Assembly (NCBI RefSeq): GCF_000746095.1 | Contig: NZ_JQKP01000001.1 | Coordinates: 1-64,000, forward strand | Length of the DNA: 64,000 bases | From: Ferriphaselus sp. R-1 | GTDB lineage: Bacteria; Pseudomonadota; Gammaproteobacteria; Burkholderiales; Gallionellaceae | Direction: 5' to 3' | Part shown: positions 1 to 8,553 of the stretch, in pieces | Layout: every line of letters begins with the position of its first letter | Numbering within the stretch: position 1 is the stretch's first letter | Made by a program: the position numbers and the translations under genes | The notes under the pieces: generated by a model | Told to the model about the DNA's origin: nothing | Databases searched by the model: none | The model's input: only the letters and a program-made list of their open reading frames with translations

Positions 1-318
1 TAGAAATAACAGGGCTGCTCGCAAGCGGAAGCAAACGGGCAGCAGACAACAGAGTTTTAGCAGGAGACAACCGACAGCGATTGCATGGCAAACGAATTGA
101 TGGCAAACAGGTCAGACCGGCGCAGGCAATTCAGTTAATTGCGATGGCTCCCTGCCGCAGCAACACACGGCAAAGCCGCTAGGGCGATTTGAAACTTGCG
201 CGCGAATTCCATCATGGCTCGGACGGCTCGCCGCCCAACAGGAAGCCGGATATACGGAAGCAGTTGCACCCAAAACCATCAACACGCGTTGCTTGCAAAA
301 CGGGAGGTGTCCATATAC
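1..318. other. Window start, no gene recognised
   Basis: No reading frame here gives a recognisable protein on either strand. Short frames exist on the minus strand but show no domain. The stretch lies directly behind the point where the neighbouring Old Yellow Enzyme fragment stops resembling its family, so it is probably DNA that replaced the rest of that gene. Confidence 0.4.
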
Positions 319-447
319 GTAGTAACGCGCCATCAGCGCATTCGGCGTATTGCCGAGCGCGCGGCTGCGCGTCATCGGGGCCATCACCACGCGATTGGGC
401 AATCGCAGCGGGCCGAGTGTGGTGGGAGTGAATAAGGTTGATGTCAT
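319..447 (-). pseudogene. N-terminal fragment of an NADH:flavin oxidoreductase (Old Yellow Enzyme / NemA family)
   Basis: The first 43 residues match the start of Old Yellow Enzyme family ene-reductases: a LF.P..LG...LPNRVVMAPMTRSRA strand and loop, then the NALMARYY helix that precedes the flavin-binding barrel. A family member is about 360 residues long. Here the frame stays open to about 112, but after residue 43 the translation no longer resembles the family. The start is well supported by an AGGAG ribosome site at 453-457. This looks like a promoter-proximal remnant cut by a deletion or insertion at about 318. A frameshifted full-length gene is not possible because only 318 bases remain in the window, but the missing part could lie beyond the edge. 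Confidence 0.6.
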
Positions 448-500
448 GGCGGCTCCTAAAACAGGTGAGGAATTCCCGCCCTAAAGGGCGGACAGTCTGG

Positions 501-1067
501 TTATTGCTTGATCGCTTCAACCGGCAGCGTCAGCGTGACTTCGTCGCTCACGTAAGGCACGGCCTTGCTCATGTTGAATTCGCTGCGTTTCACCTTGGTC
601 GTGGCGGTCGCGCCGCAGGCATCTTTTTTCAACATCGGGTGCGGCATGCAGTGGAAGGAGTTCACCGTCAGCGTCACCGGGCGGGTCACGCCCTTGACGG
701 TCAGATCGCCATCCACCGAGGCCACCTTGTCGCCATCGAAGCTCACCTTGCTCGACTTGAAAGTGATGGTCGGATACTTGGCGGTGGCGAACAGTTCGTC
801 GCCCTGAATGTGCTCGTTGAACAGCGCGTAGCCGGTATTGACCGACTTGGCGTCGATGGTCACGTCCACCGCGCCGGTTTTGGCGGCGCGATCCAGCGTG
901 ATGGTGCCGCTGATCTTGTCGAAGCGGCTCAGCTGGATGGAGTAGCCGAGGTGGTTGTACTCGAAGCGCGGCAGCGAGTGCGTCGGCTCGATGGAGTAGG
1001 TCTCCGGGGCGGCGAGGGCGGTGCCGGACAGGGCAGAGGCGCAAACGAGGGCGAGGATGTTTTTCAT
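501..1067 (-). CDS. YceI family periplasmic protein
   Basis: 188-aa secreted lipocalin-like protein of the YceI family. Family members form an extended beta barrel that binds a polyisoprenoid or other long amphiphilic chain in the periplasm. Residues 1-19 are a signal peptide ending ALA. The mature part has the family's repeated beta strands and the D-x-T-I-D-A-K-S-V-N-T block. It ends in a loop with two cysteines (HCMPH and KDACG) that could form a disulfide. The start at 1067 was chosen over upstream in-frame codons because AGGAG lies at 1074-1078 and the signal peptide begins there. It is the last gene of a cytochrome b561-YceI-YceI operon. The true ligand is unknown. Confidence 0.85.
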   Translation of the reverse strand: MKNILALVCASALSGTALAAPETYSIEPTHSLPRFEYNHLGYSIQLSRFDKISGTITLDRAAKTGAVDVTIDAKSVNTGYALFNEHIQGDELFATAKYPTITFKSSKVSFDGDKVASVDGDLTVKGVTRPVTLTVNSFHCMPHPMLKKDACGATATTKVKRSEFNMSKAVPYVSDEVTLTLPVEAIKQ

Positions 1068-1092
1068 GACGTTCTCCTGATGGTGGGTTGAG

Positions 1093-1656
1093 TTACTTCT
1101 TGCCGGGTGTGGCGGTGACGACGAGGTGGAACTTGATCTGGACTTCATTGGCGACAGCGCTGACGTCGGCCCATTCGCCTTCGCCGATCTTGTAATCGAG
1201 GCGGCGGATGCTGAAAGCACCGTCGAACGCGCCTTTCGCGCCATTGGTCGAGAAGGTGACCGGCGTGACGATGTCCAACGTGCGGCCCTTGAGGGTCAGC
1301 TTGCCGCTGGCCTCGTAGCGGTTGCCGCCCAGCGCCTTGATGCCGCTGGAAACGAAACTGGCCGTGGGAAAGGCGGCGGTGTTGAACCACAACTTGCCCG
1401 CCGCCTCCTGGTCGGCCTCGGCCACGCCGGTATCCAGGCTGGCCAGTGCGATGTCCAGCCGCGCCTGCGCGGTGGTCAATTTAGCCGGGTCAAAGCTGAG
1501 CTGCGCGTTGAACTTGCCGAACCTGCCTTCCATCGGCACGCCCATCTGTTTGTAGGCGAACGTTACCGAGCTTTCGGCGGGCAGCAGCTGCTTGAATTCG
1601 GCGGCGCCAGCAGATGAGGCCAAACAGAGCAGCAGGGCGGACAACAACTTATTCAT
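1093..1656 (-). CDS. YceI family periplasmic protein (second copy)
   Basis: 187-aa YceI-family protein with a signal peptide (residues 1-18, ending AGA), a paralogue of the gene just downstream. The family pattern is clear: ESSVTFAYKQMGVPMEGRFGKF near the N-terminus, then the L-D-T-G-V-A-E-A-D segment and a YEASGKLTLKGRT strand. It lacks the cysteine loop of its neighbour. Its start overlaps the end of the cytochrome b561 gene by 8 bases, so the two are translationally coupled. In E. coli YceI is likewise encoded next to a cytochrome b561 homologue, which supports a joint role in the cell envelope, perhaps with quinones or isoprenoids as ligand. Confidence 0.85.
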   Translation of the reverse strand: MNKLLSALLLCLASSAGAAEFKQLLPAESSVTFAYKQMGVPMEGRFGKFNAQLSFDPAKLTTAQARLDIALASLDTGVAEADQEAAGKLWFNTAAFPTASFVSSGIKALGGNRYEASGKLTLKGRTLDIVTPVTFSTNGAKGAFDGAFSIRRLDYKIGEGEWADVSAVANEVQIKFHLVVTATPGKK

Positions 1657-2191
1657 TTCTTCCTCCGGGCAACATGCGTTGCAAGATCGTATCGCGGTCG
1701 ATGAATCGATGTTTGATGACGGCGGCGAGATGCAGTCCGACCAGCAACAACAGGATGATGTTCAGTGCCTCATGCACTTCGGTCAGCAGTTTGCCGAGCT
1801 CTTTGTCCTTGCCGACCAGATCGGGCAGCGGCAGCACGCCGAACCACACCGTCTGGAAACCCTTGGCCGAACTCATCAGCCAGCCCGACAGCGGCACGGC
1901 CAGCATCAGGCCGTACAGCGCCAGATGGGTGAGGTGGCTGACGGTGATTTCCCACTGCGGTGTGCCCTGCGGCAACGGCGGCGGCGTGTGCGTCGCCCGC
2001 CAGATGACACGCAGCACAACCAGCATGAACACGCTGACGCCCAGCCATTTGTGGTAACTGTACAACTGCAACTTGGTCGGTGATAGCGGCAGGTCGTGCA
2101 TGTACACGCCGAGCGGGAAAGCGGCGAAGATCAGCAGCGCCACCAGCCAGTGCAGGGCGATGGCGGGAGCGGTGTAGCGTGCGATGGACAT
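1649..2191 (-). CDS. Cytochrome b561 family protein
   Basis: 180-aa inner-membrane protein with four predicted transmembrane helices. Candidate haem-ligand histidines sit in helix 1 (H14, ALHWLV), near residue 47 (YSYHKWLG), and in the C-terminal half (VHEALN and VGLHLAA). This is the bacterial diheme cytochrome b561 (CybB/YceJ) pattern, which transfers electrons between the quinone pool and periplasmic acceptors. It is the first gene of an operon with two YceI proteins, overlapping the first by 8 bases. A dispersed palindromic repeat lies just upstream, between this gene and pirin. Confidence 0.85.
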   Translation of the reverse strand: MSIARYTAPAIALHWLVALLIFAAFPLGVYMHDLPLSPTKLQLYSYHKWLGVSVFMLVVLRVIWRATHTPPPLPQGTPQWEITVSHLTHLALYGLMLAVPLSGWLMSSAKGFQTVWFGVLPLPDLVGKDKELGKLLTEVHEALNIILLLLVGLHLAAVIKHRFIDRDTILQRMLPGGRNE

Positions 2192-2226
2192 GGCAATCTC
2201 CTTATTCCTGACAACTCGGCGGCGCC

Positions 2227-2350
2227 GTCATTCCCGCGTAGGCGGGAATCCAGCGAGGAAAATACTCCGCGCAGCGGACAAAATCTTCCGTCTGGCCCCG
2301 CCATGCGGGGACTTTTCAAGCGACTGGATTCCCGCCTGCGCGGGAATGAC
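2227..2350. repeat. 124-bp dispersed palindromic repeat (GTCATTCCCGC type)
   Basis: Two arms of about 29 bases, 2227-2255 and 2322-2350, are near-perfect inverted copies beginning GTCATTCCCGCG. They enclose a 66-base centre. The same ATTCCCGCN(n)GCGGGAAT arm is common in intergenic repeats of many proteobacteria. It sits between the convergent ends of no genes: pirin ends at 2383 and the cytochrome b561 gene starts at 2191, so it separates two minus-strand units. It may act as a non-autonomous mobile repeat, and the folded RNA may also limit read-through. Confidence 0.75.
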
Positions 2351-2382
2351 GAACGCTTGATTCTTCGGGTATTCAAACTTAC

Positions 2383-3249
2383 TCACGCAAACCGCCCCGC
2401 GCGGAAATCGTCCAGCGCCTGATGGATCTCTTGCTGGGTGTTCATCACGAACGGGCCGTATTGCACGATGGGTTGGTTCAGCGGTTTGCCGGCGACCAGA
2501 ATCAGCCGCGCCGCTTCCGGTGCGTGGATGGTCACGCCGTCCGCCTCGGGCGCGTTATCCAGTATCGCCATGCGTTGCGCTGCCACCCATGTCCCACCGA
2601 TGTCCGCTGCTCCGCGATACACGTAGAGGAAGGCGTTGTGCGTGGCGGGCAGCGCGGCGGTGAAGTTGCTGCCTGCGGGCAGGTGCAGATCAAGGTAGAG
2701 CGGCTCGGTCTCGGCGCGCTGCACTGCGCCTGTCACGCTGCCGCTGGCACCCGCCAGTACGCGCACCGTCACGCCCTCCGGTGTGGTGTAGCCGGGGATC
2801 TCGGCGCTGGCGAAATCCTTGTACCAAGGCGCGGCCATCTTGGCGTGGGCGGGCAGGTTAAGCCAGAGCTGGAAACCTTCCATCACGCCGTCCTGCTGTT
2901 CGGGGATCTCGGAATGGATCACGCCGCGCCCGGCGGTCATCCACTGCATGCCGCCGTTCTCCAGCAGGCCTTCGTGTCCGGCGCTATCGCGGTGGTGCAT
3001 GCGCCCGGCCAGCATGTAGGTGATGGTCTCGAAGCCACGATGCGGGTGGTCGGGGAAGCCGGCGATGTAGTCGTCCGGGTCGTCGCTGCCGAAGGCATCC
3101 AGCATCAGGAATGGGTCAAGGCGGTGTTGCAGTTTGCCGGTGAGCACGCGCGTCAGCTTCACGCCCGCGCCATCCGAAGTGGCGATGCCTTCGATCAGGC
3201 GTTCGATGCCGCGCGTGGTCGGCGGGGTCGGGGATGGGGTGGATGCCAT
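2383..3249 (-). CDS. Pirin family protein
   Basis: 288-aa bicupin of the pirin (YhhW-like) family. Some bacterial pirins have quercetin 2,3-dioxygenase activity. The metal-binding motifs are present: HPHRGFETITY supplies the two first histidines, and MTAGRGVIHSE supplies the third histidine and the glutamate. The C-terminal cupin (PGYTTPEGVTVRVLAG onward) is intact. The start at 3249 was preferred to an upstream ATG at 3276 because AGGAGAA is at 3254-3260. It is divergent from a LysR regulator 84 bases away, a typical arrangement in which the regulator controls the pirin gene. Confidence 0.9.
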   Translation of the reverse strand: MASTPSPTPPTTRGIERLIEGIATSDGAGVKLTRVLTGKLQHRLDPFLMLDAFGSDDPDDYIAGFPDHPHRGFETITYMLAGRMHHRDSAGHEGLLENGGMQWMTAGRGVIHSEIPEQQDGVMEGFQLWLNLPAHAKMAAPWYKDFASAEIPGYTTPEGVTVRVLAGASGSVTGAVQRAETEPLYLDLHLPAGSNFTAALPATHNAFLYVYRGAADIGGTWVAAQRMAILDNAPEADGVTIHAPEAARLILVAGKPLNQPIVQYGPFVMNTQQEIHQALDDFRAGRFA

Positions 3250-3333
3250 ATTGTTCTCCTCAAGTATGCGAGGCATGGTAGGCGCAATGAATCGATAGAT
3301 AAAGCCGTCAAAGCGGGATAGACTGTTTCATCT

Positions 3334-4239
3334 ATGGAACAAAACCAACTCTTTGCTGATGATTGTCTGCTGTTCGTTGCTATTGCCGAGCAGGGCAGTC
3401 TGGTGGGCGCGGCAGAATACCTCGCCATGCCCAAGGCCACCGTGTCGCGTCGTCTGGCTGGACTGGAGGCGACGCTGGGCCAGCGTCTGCTGCTGCGTAC
3501 CACACGCCGTCTGGCGCTGACCGATTTTGGTCGCGACTTCCTCGACCACTGCCGCCGCGTGGCCGAGGAAGTCGCCCTGACGCAGGATTTCGTGCGCAGC
3601 CAGGCGTTGCAGCCGCGCGGGCCGTTGCGCGTCTCCATGCCGGAGGATTACGCCCGCCAGCGGCTCGCCTGTGCCATCGCCACGTTCATCGATGCCTGGC
3701 CCGAAGTGCAGCTCGATCTGGATCTGACCGCACGCCGGGTGGATCTGATCGGTGAGCGCTTCGATCTGGCGATCCGCATGGGGCAACTGGCGGACGATTC
3801 CGCGCTGGTGGCGCGCAAGATCGATGAGCAGTGCATGGGCTTGTACGCCAGTCCCATCTATCTGGCACTGCGCCCCGCACCGCAGCATCCGGACGAGCTG
3901 CTGCGGCACACTGCCGTGCGCATGGTGTCGGCCAGCGGCGCGCCTGTGCCGTGGCAGTTGGCGCGCGGCAAGGAAAACTGGGAGGGGGTGATGCCGGGCC
4001 GGTTGAGCGTGAACGCCCCCAGTACCATCCAGCAGTTGCTGCTCGGCGGCGCAGGCATCGGGCTGCTACCGGAACTGACAGCGGCGGACGAGGTCAGCAA
4101 GCAGCGGCTGGTGCGGATATTGCCGGAGTGGCAGCTGCCGGTCGTGCCGGTGTGGGCGGTGATGCCGATGCGGCGCTATCTGCCGCTCAAGACCTCGGCC
4201 TTCCTGACGCATATCGAGGGCTATTTGGCGGCTGCTTGA
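3334..4239 (+). CDS. LysR family transcriptional regulator
   Basis: 301-aa LysR-type regulator. Residues 8-65 form the winged helix-turn-helix, with the family pattern FVAIAEQGSLVGAAEYLAMP followed by KATVSRRLAGLE. The rest is a periplasmic-binding-protein-like effector domain (PRGPLRVSMPEDYARQ onward). It resembles the subgroup found beside pirin and quinone-reductase genes. Divergent transcription from pirin, with only 84 bases between them, suggests it regulates pirin and itself from that gap. The effector is not predictable. Confidence 0.9.
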   Translation: MEQNQLFADDCLLFVAIAEQGSLVGAAEYLAMPKATVSRRLAGLEATLGQRLLLRTTRRLALTDFGRDFLDHCRRVAEEVALTQDFVRSQALQPRGPLRVSMPEDYARQRLACAIATFIDAWPEVQLDLDLTARRVDLIGERFDLAIRMGQLADDSALVARKIDEQCMGLYASPIYLALRPAPQHPDELLRHTAVRMVSASGAPVPWQLARGKENWEGVMPGRLSVNAPSTIQQLLLGGAGIGLLPELTAADEVSKQRLVRILPEWQLPVVPVWAVMPMRRYLPLKTSAFLTHIEGYLAAA

Positions 4240-4319
4240 AGCGGCGCTGGCGGTGATTCAGTTACGCGGCCTACCGAGCTGACGTAAAATGCCGCATCTT
4301 CAATCTCTCGCATCGCACC

Positions 4320-5717
4320 ATGACCGTACGCACCCGCTTCGCCCCCAGTCCCACCGGTTACCTCCACATCGGTGGTGCGCGCACCGCACTGTTCTCCTGG
4401 GCATATGCTCGCCGTCATGAGGGCACCTTCATCCTGCGCATCGAGGACACTGACGTGGAGCGTTCCACGCCCGAGGCAGTGCAGGCCATCCTCGATGGCA
4501 TGAACTGGCTGGGTCTGGCGCACGACGAGGGCCCGTTCTACCAGATGCAGCGCATGGAGCGCTACAAGCAGGTCATCGCGCAGATGCTGGACGAAGGCAC
4601 GGCCTACCGCTGCTACATGTCGATGGAAGAGCTGGACGCGATCCGCGAGGCCCAGCGCGCGCGCGGGGAGAAGCCGCGCTACGATGGTCGTTGGCGGCCC
4701 GAAGAGGGCAAGACCTTGCCCGAGGTCCCGGCAGGCGTGAATCCGGTGATCCGTTTCAAGAGCCCGAGCGAAGGCGTGACTGCCTGGATGGATACGGTGA
4801 AGGGCTACATCGAGTTTGCCAACAGCGAGCTAGATGACCTCATCATCGCCCGTTCTGACGGCACGCCCACGTACAACTTCTGCGTGGTGGTGGACGACCG
4901 CGACATGGGCATCACCCACGTCATCCGTGGCGACGACCACGTCAACAACACCCCGCGCCAGATCAACATCCTCAAGGCGCTGGGCGCGCCGGTGCCGCAC
5001 TACGCGCACCTGTCGATGATTCTGGGCGACGACGGACAGAAGCTGTCCAAACGCCATGGCGCGGTGAGCGTGATGCAATACGACGAAGACGGCTACCTGC
5101 CGGAAGCGGTACTGAACTACCTCGCCCGCCTCGGCTGGTCGCACGGCGACGACGAGATATTCGACATGGCACAGTTCACCCAGTGGTTCGACCTCGACCA
5201 CATCACGCCTTCGGCGGCGCAGTTCAACACCGAAAAACTCAACTGGCTGAACGCGCATTACCTCAAGCAGGCAGATGACGCGCGGCTGGCGGGGTTGGTA
5301 CGCACTCGCCTGGAAGCGCGCGGTGTGACAGTGACAGATGCCCCGGCGCTGACCGACATTGTGGTGCTGTACAAGGGCCGCGTCGCCAACCTGAACCAGC
5401 TCGCCGATGAGGCCGAAGTGTTCTACATAGCCCTGCAACCCTCGGCGGAACTGCTGGCCGAACAGCTCATTCCGGAAGCCATCCCCGCACTGAAAGACCT
5501 CGCCGCAGGCCTGGCAAGTGTGGAGTGGAACGCCCCAGCCATCGGCGCGCTGATCAAGCAGGTCATCACCCAGCGCGGTCTGAAGATGCCCAAGCTGGCC
5601 ATGCCACTGCGCGTGATGCTGGTCGGGCAGACCCACACGCCTTCAGTCGATGCTGTGGTTGCCCTGTTCCCGCGCGAACTGGCGCTGGCGCGGATCCAAG
5701 ACGGCCTCGAAAAATAA
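4320..5717 (+). CDS. gltX: Glutamyl-tRNA synthetase
   Basis: 465-aa class I aminoacyl-tRNA synthetase that charges tRNA-Glu with glutamate. The HIGH-type motif is at residues 11-18 (TGYLHIGG). The KMSKS-type motif is KLSKRHG near residue 240. The glutamate-binding LRIEDTD motif near residue 40 and the [22 protein letters not shown] block are present. Length is normal for bacterial GluRS. A -10-like TAAAAT lies upstream at about 4287. The gene is followed by tRNA-Ala and then tRNA-Glu, so the enzyme is encoded beside one of its own substrates. Confidence 0.97.
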   Translation: MTVRTRFAPSPTGYLHIGGARTALFSWAYARRHEGTFILRIEDTDVERSTPEAVQAILDGMNWLGLAHDEGPFYQMQRMERYKQVIAQMLDEGTAYRCYMSMEELDAIREAQRARGEKPRYDGRWRPEEGKTLPEVPAGVNPVIRFKSPSEGVTAWMDTVKGYIEFANSELDDLIIARSDGTPTYNFCVVVDDRDMGITHVIRGDDHVNNTPRQINILKALGAPVPHYAHLSMILGDDGQKLSKRHGAVSVMQYDEDGYLPEAVLNYLARLGWSHGDDEIFDMAQFTQWFDLDHITPSAAQFNTEKLNWLNAHYLKQADDARLAGLVRTRLEARGVTVTDAPALTDIVVLYKGRVANLNQLADEAEVFYIALQPSAELLAEQLIPEAIPALKDLAAGLASVEWNAPAIGALIKQVITQRGLKMPKLAMPLRVMLVGQTHTPSVDAVVALFPRELALARIQDGLEK

Positions 5718-5730
5718 TCGCAAAACCTGC

Positions 5731-5759
5731 TTTACAACTGTCAGGTCGGTCAATATAAT
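5731..5759 (+). promoter_or_regulatory. Sigma-70 promoter for the tRNA-Ala/tRNA-Glu unit
   Basis: TTTACA at 5731-5736, a 17-base spacer and a perfect TATAAT at 5754-5759, followed by the GC-rich stretch GCGCGC typical of stable-RNA discriminators. Transcription would start about 5766, 20 bases before the first tRNA. Confidence 0.8.
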
Positions 5760-5786
5760 GCGCGCTCTTTTCGGGGCTCATCCCTC

Positions 5787-5862
<76 letters not shown>

Positions 5863-5886
5863 AGAAAAGAAAATGGAAAGTCCTAC

Positions 5887-5962
5887 GTCCCCATCGTCTA
5901 GAGGCCTAGGACATCGCCCTTTCACGGCGGTAACCGGGGTTCGAATCCCCGTGGGGACGCCA
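5887..5962 (+). tRNA. tRNA-Glu(TTC)
   Basis: 76-nt cloverleaf with CCA encoded. The acceptor stem is GTCCCCA paired with TGGGGAC, the anticodon TTC is at 5921-5923, and the T-loop is GTTCGAATCCCC. It is cotranscribed with tRNA-Ala 24 bases upstream. Confidence 0.95.
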
Positions 5963-5970
5963 GATAGCGT

Positions 5971-6002
5971 AAAAAGCCACTGTTCATCAGTGGCTTTTTT
6001 AT
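5971..6002 (+). terminator. Rho-independent terminator of the tRNA unit
   Basis: AAAAAGCCACTG, a short loop, then CAGTGGC and a T-run form a strong hairpin directly after tRNA-Glu. The A-run on the left makes it potentially bidirectional. Confidence 0.85.
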
Positions 6003-6324
6003 TTTGTATGTCCCGTCTTGGTCTATCAGTGGGCCATGTGTCGGATAGCTAACTTGATGTCCGACTTGTGATGGGGCTCGCAACTTCCTCTTGCAAGCAA
6101 TCGCCATCGTGCAGTGGCGGCACTCTTCGCGTGGGCTCGGTCTGAATGTGGCTATAGAAATAGGTATGGGCGTGGAATGTCTCGGCTATACTTTCCCCCG
6201 CTGAAATCATTCGTGCTATTGATTGATGCGCGACCAATCCGTTGTTTCAGGGGTGACACAAAGGCAGAGCCAGATCGTAGTAATGAAAACACTTCAATAC
6301 ATTCAATTTGCTCTATGTGGATTC
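6003..6324. other. Intergenic chromosomal flank left of the island
   Basis: 322 bases without a supportable gene. This would be the original 3' flank of tRNA-Ser before the island entered. A short plus-strand frame across 6114-6371 reads through the tRNA remnant and is not a real gene. I see no RNA gene or clear promoter. Confidence 0.5.
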
Positions 6325-6349
6325 TGGCGGAGAGGGAGGGATTCGAACC
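6325..6349 (-). repeat. attL: 25-bp remnant of the tRNA-Ser 3' end
   Basis: Exact copy of the terminal 25 bases of tRNA-Ser, including CCA and part of the T-arm. Bases on both sides (6324, 6350 and beyond) differ from the intact gene, so the crossover lies inside these 25 bases. Confidence 0.9.
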
Positions 6350-6442
6350 TCCGCCATACATAACCAACTGACATCAAACAATAAAACCCGTCTCGGAGAG
6401 GGTGAAAAAATAGTGGCCCCGATTACTGACACGTCCATTCTA

Positions 6443-6476
6443 TCGAAAATGGGCTAACTCATCAGCCCATTTTCGA
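6443..6476. terminator. Perfect 13-bp inverted repeat, candidate terminator near the island's left end
   Basis: TCGAAAATGGGCT and its exact complement are separated by an 8-base loop. It lies about 100 bases inside attL and downstream of the minus-strand secreted-protein gene. The A and T runs are inside the stem rather than after it, so termination is plausible but not certain. An integrase or excisionase arm site is the alternative. Confidence 0.5.
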
Positions 6477-6573
6477 TTCCGAACGGAACGGGCTTGTGAA
6501 TAGTGATTGTCAGCAAAGGTTTGAATGACGGCGGCATCTTAATCAATATTTAGTTGCTGTTACTTTATTTAGG

Positions 6574-6972
6574 TCAGTTGCCAACCATTCCTAATAAGCC
6601 CCCATTCCTCTTGTTTAGTTCGCTTCTGGCTTGAACGCAAATCACCATACCTTGCGTTGTTCCAACTGGGGAGGACTGGAACTTACTGGACATAAACTTA
6701 GAAGCGGCATCCATCCCTGTTTTGAAAGAAGCATTCTTCGTTTCTCTCGGCATATTTCTGCAAATACTGGCATGCCTCCTGTCAATATCGCCAAATGTTT
6801 CAATGGCACGAGCTCCTTCCTCTTTTGAGCAACTCATAACCGCCGTATTGAGGAAGAAACTGATTTCAATCCAAGAGTTTTCGCAAAACTCGGGGGTTTG
6901 CTGAGTGCTCTCAGCAACGGACAACTGGCTAGTAAGTAGCAAAATGAAAGCCAGTATGTAGGAGGGCTTCAT
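6574..6972 (-). CDS. Hypothetical secreted protein, island cargo
   Basis: 132-aa protein of unknown function. Residues 1-20 are a clear signal peptide (MKPSYILAFILLLTSQLSVA). The mature part is helical, with four cysteines (EFCEN, VMSCSK, ASICRN, MVICVQ) that could form two disulfides. I prefer the start at 6972 over 7050 because it begins the signal peptide, although the ribosome site is weak (AGAGAAAA). It is the leftmost gene of the island, with AT-rich codon use unlike the chromosome. I recognise no family. A periplasmic inhibitor, immunity or exclusion role would be a guess. Confidence 0.6.
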   Translation of the reverse strand: MKPSYILAFILLLTSQLSVAESTQQTPEFCENSWIEISFFLNTAVMSCSKEEGARAIETFGDIDRRHASICRNMPRETKNASFKTGMDAASKFMSSKFQSSPVGTTQGMVICVQARSELNKRNGGLLGMVGN

Positions 6973-7132
6973 TTCATTTTTCTCTTTGGTTATATTGACA
7001 TAATTTTTCATTGCGGAACCCAATAGATTAAAGCCATTCCATCCTAACACAGAGCAACACCTACCTTCATATCCTTAAAGATATAGGCCATCCGTTCTAT
7101 ATCGAAACCCAAAAGAGTATGCCGTAACATTC

Positions 7133-7969
7133 TTACAAACCAGATTTTCGCCCTCGACGTGGTTTCTGCGGGACATCAGGGGTGTGGGCAGGCTTGATTT
7201 CGGTCGGTTCTTGGGCGATTTCTGGGGGTGCTGGCTGGATGGTTTTGGGCTTGGGGCGGATGGCATCGAGGAGGCTTTCGGAGTGTTTCCGTGTGTCCTC
7301 CCTACGCTCCATCTTCTGCTCCATCCTATTTATGGTAGCCAAGTCATCTTGAAGTTTCTGGATGCGTTTATTGGCGTCCCGTGCCACCTCCTGCTTAACC
7401 TGCTCCGCAAGTGTCGTTGCCCCCTTTGCCTGCCCGACTTTCACGAAATTGGGGCGGGTTGGCCTGTTGAAGTAGGGGACGATTTTTCGGATGTGTTGCT
7501 CGTAGAGCGTCTTGATTTTTTCGAGCCAGTCGCCCCCGTTCATCTCGCGGGCTTTAGGATTGGCTCGGCTGAAATATCGGGCAGGGGGTAAATCTGGACG
7601 GTTGCCCCGCTCCGATAGCATCAAGTGGAGGTGCGGGTTATTGGTTGGAAGGTGAACGGCGAGGCGGTGGGCGTGATTTTCCGCCACCTCTCGGGCGTAG
7701 TTTTTCGACCACGCTACGGGGTCTTGTGCCTCGTTCGGGATGGCTACCACGATGGCACGAAAAGACCGCCCGTTAGCACGCTCAAAAGCGTCCGCTTGGT
7801 CGAAAAAATCTCGCCCATCCTCTGCCCATTCGGGGAGGTTGAAATCCCCGCAGAATGCCACCTCGTCTTTGTCTGCGAACGCCCCAACACCTGCGATGTA
7901 GTCAGCGTGCGTTGCCCCCCGTTTTTTAACCGCCTGCGTCGATTTTGTGCCCAGAAACCAAGTCGCCAT
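7133..7969 (-). CDS. MobA/MobL family relaxase
   Basis: 278-aa relaxase-like protein that would nick the element's oriT and lead the strand into a recipient through a helper's secretion channel. The family pattern is present: HADYI near residue 24 (candidate catalytic tyrosine), FNLPEWA, then ADAFERANGRSFRAIVVAIPNE. The metal-binding histidine motif is NPHLHLML, followed by SERGNRPDL. The C-terminal third is a coiled coil (QDDLATINRMEQKMERRED) and a proline/lysine-rich tail. At 278 residues it is short and has no primase or helicase domain. A GGAGGGG ribosome site precedes the start. It is divergent from the accessory mob genes across a 314-base gap rich in hairpins. Confidence 0.8.
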   Translation of the reverse strand: MATWFLGTKSTQAVKKRGATHADYIAGVGAFADKDEVAFCGDFNLPEWAEDGRDFFDQADAFERANGRSFRAIVVAIPNEAQDPVAWSKNYAREVAENHAHRLAVHLPTNNPHLHLMLSERGNRPDLPPARYFSRANPKAREMNGGDWLEKIKTLYEQHIRKIVPYFNRPTRPNFVKVGQAKGATTLAEQVKQEVARDANKRIQKLQDDLATINRMEQKMERREDTRKHSESLLDAIRPKPKTIQPAPPEIAQEPTEIKPAHTPDVPQKPRRGRKSGL

Positions 7970-8283
7970 AACCCCTCCGAAAATCTACGGTTAGCAGGTT
8001 TGGGAGGGTTGGCAAGGCTTCGAGGCAAGTTTGCGACAAGCGGTCTATTTTGCCCTTGGGCAAAACGCAACAGCCCCCAGCGTGGGGCTGTCGTTTGCTC
8101 TCGTAGAGAGAAACGAGTATTGCGATTGAGCCTCTGGGCTCAATGCTTCTTGCTGGGCTGTGCGAACCAAAGACCACCCCCAGAAATCGACCGCTCGTCG
8201 CAAAGTCGAGGCGAAGCCGCCCCGACTGCTTGACGGCGTGGCGTTCTCTGCTATGCGTGAAGGCATAACAGGCGGGAGGTTGA
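7970..8283. other. Candidate oriT region between divergent mob genes
   Basis: 314 bases without a gene but dense in inverted repeats: TTTTGCCC/GGGCAAAA at 8049-8066, CAGCCCC/GGGGCTG near 8071-8090, TGAGCC/GGGCTCA near 8125-8141, AGTCG/CGACT near 8203-8226, and ATGC/GCAT just before the accessory gene. Location between a relaxase and a divergent small mob gene is the usual oriT position in MobQ-type elements. I could not identify a nic site by similarity to RSF1010 or Ti-plasmid sites. Confidence 0.5.
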
Positions 8284-8553
8284 ATGGAAAGCAAACAGGC
8301 ACGGCGGGAACGGCTCGAAAAAAGACGGCGAGAGATAGAGCGGGAACTGGCACAACTACGGGGGCAAGAGAAAGCCAAGGCGAAGCAGGCGGACACGCAT
8401 ATTAAATGTGTGTTCGCGGGCTACATTTTCGAGACGCAAGCCCCTGCCGTGGTGGTGAAGTTTTTGCGGGAGGTCGTGGGTCAAGTCGCAACGAAACACC
8501 AGCCCGAACTAACCGCACTCATTGCGAAGATAGAGGCGAAAAATGGTCGATGA
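8284..8553 (+). CDS. Small coiled-coil protein, probable mobilization accessory factor
   Basis: 89-aa protein. Residues 1-36 are a strongly charged coiled coil (ARRERLEKRRREIERELAQL). The rest is a compact domain around IFETQAPAVVVKFLREVVGQ. Small proteins of this build, divergent from a MobA/MobL relaxase, often act as oriT-binding accessory proteins (MobC/MobS-like). That role is inferred from position, not from a matched family. GGGAGG precedes the ATG, and the gene overlaps the next by 11 bases. Confidence 0.6.
   Translation: MESKQARRERLEKRRREIERELAQLRGQEKAKAKQADTHIKCVFAGYIFETQAPAVVVKFLREVVGQVATKHQPELTALIAKIEAKNGR

Noticed and set aside
6114-6371. 85-aa plus-strand frame ending AEREGFEPP
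   Set aside because: It reads through the tRNA-Ser remnant; this peptide is a well-known artefact of tRNA antisense translation.
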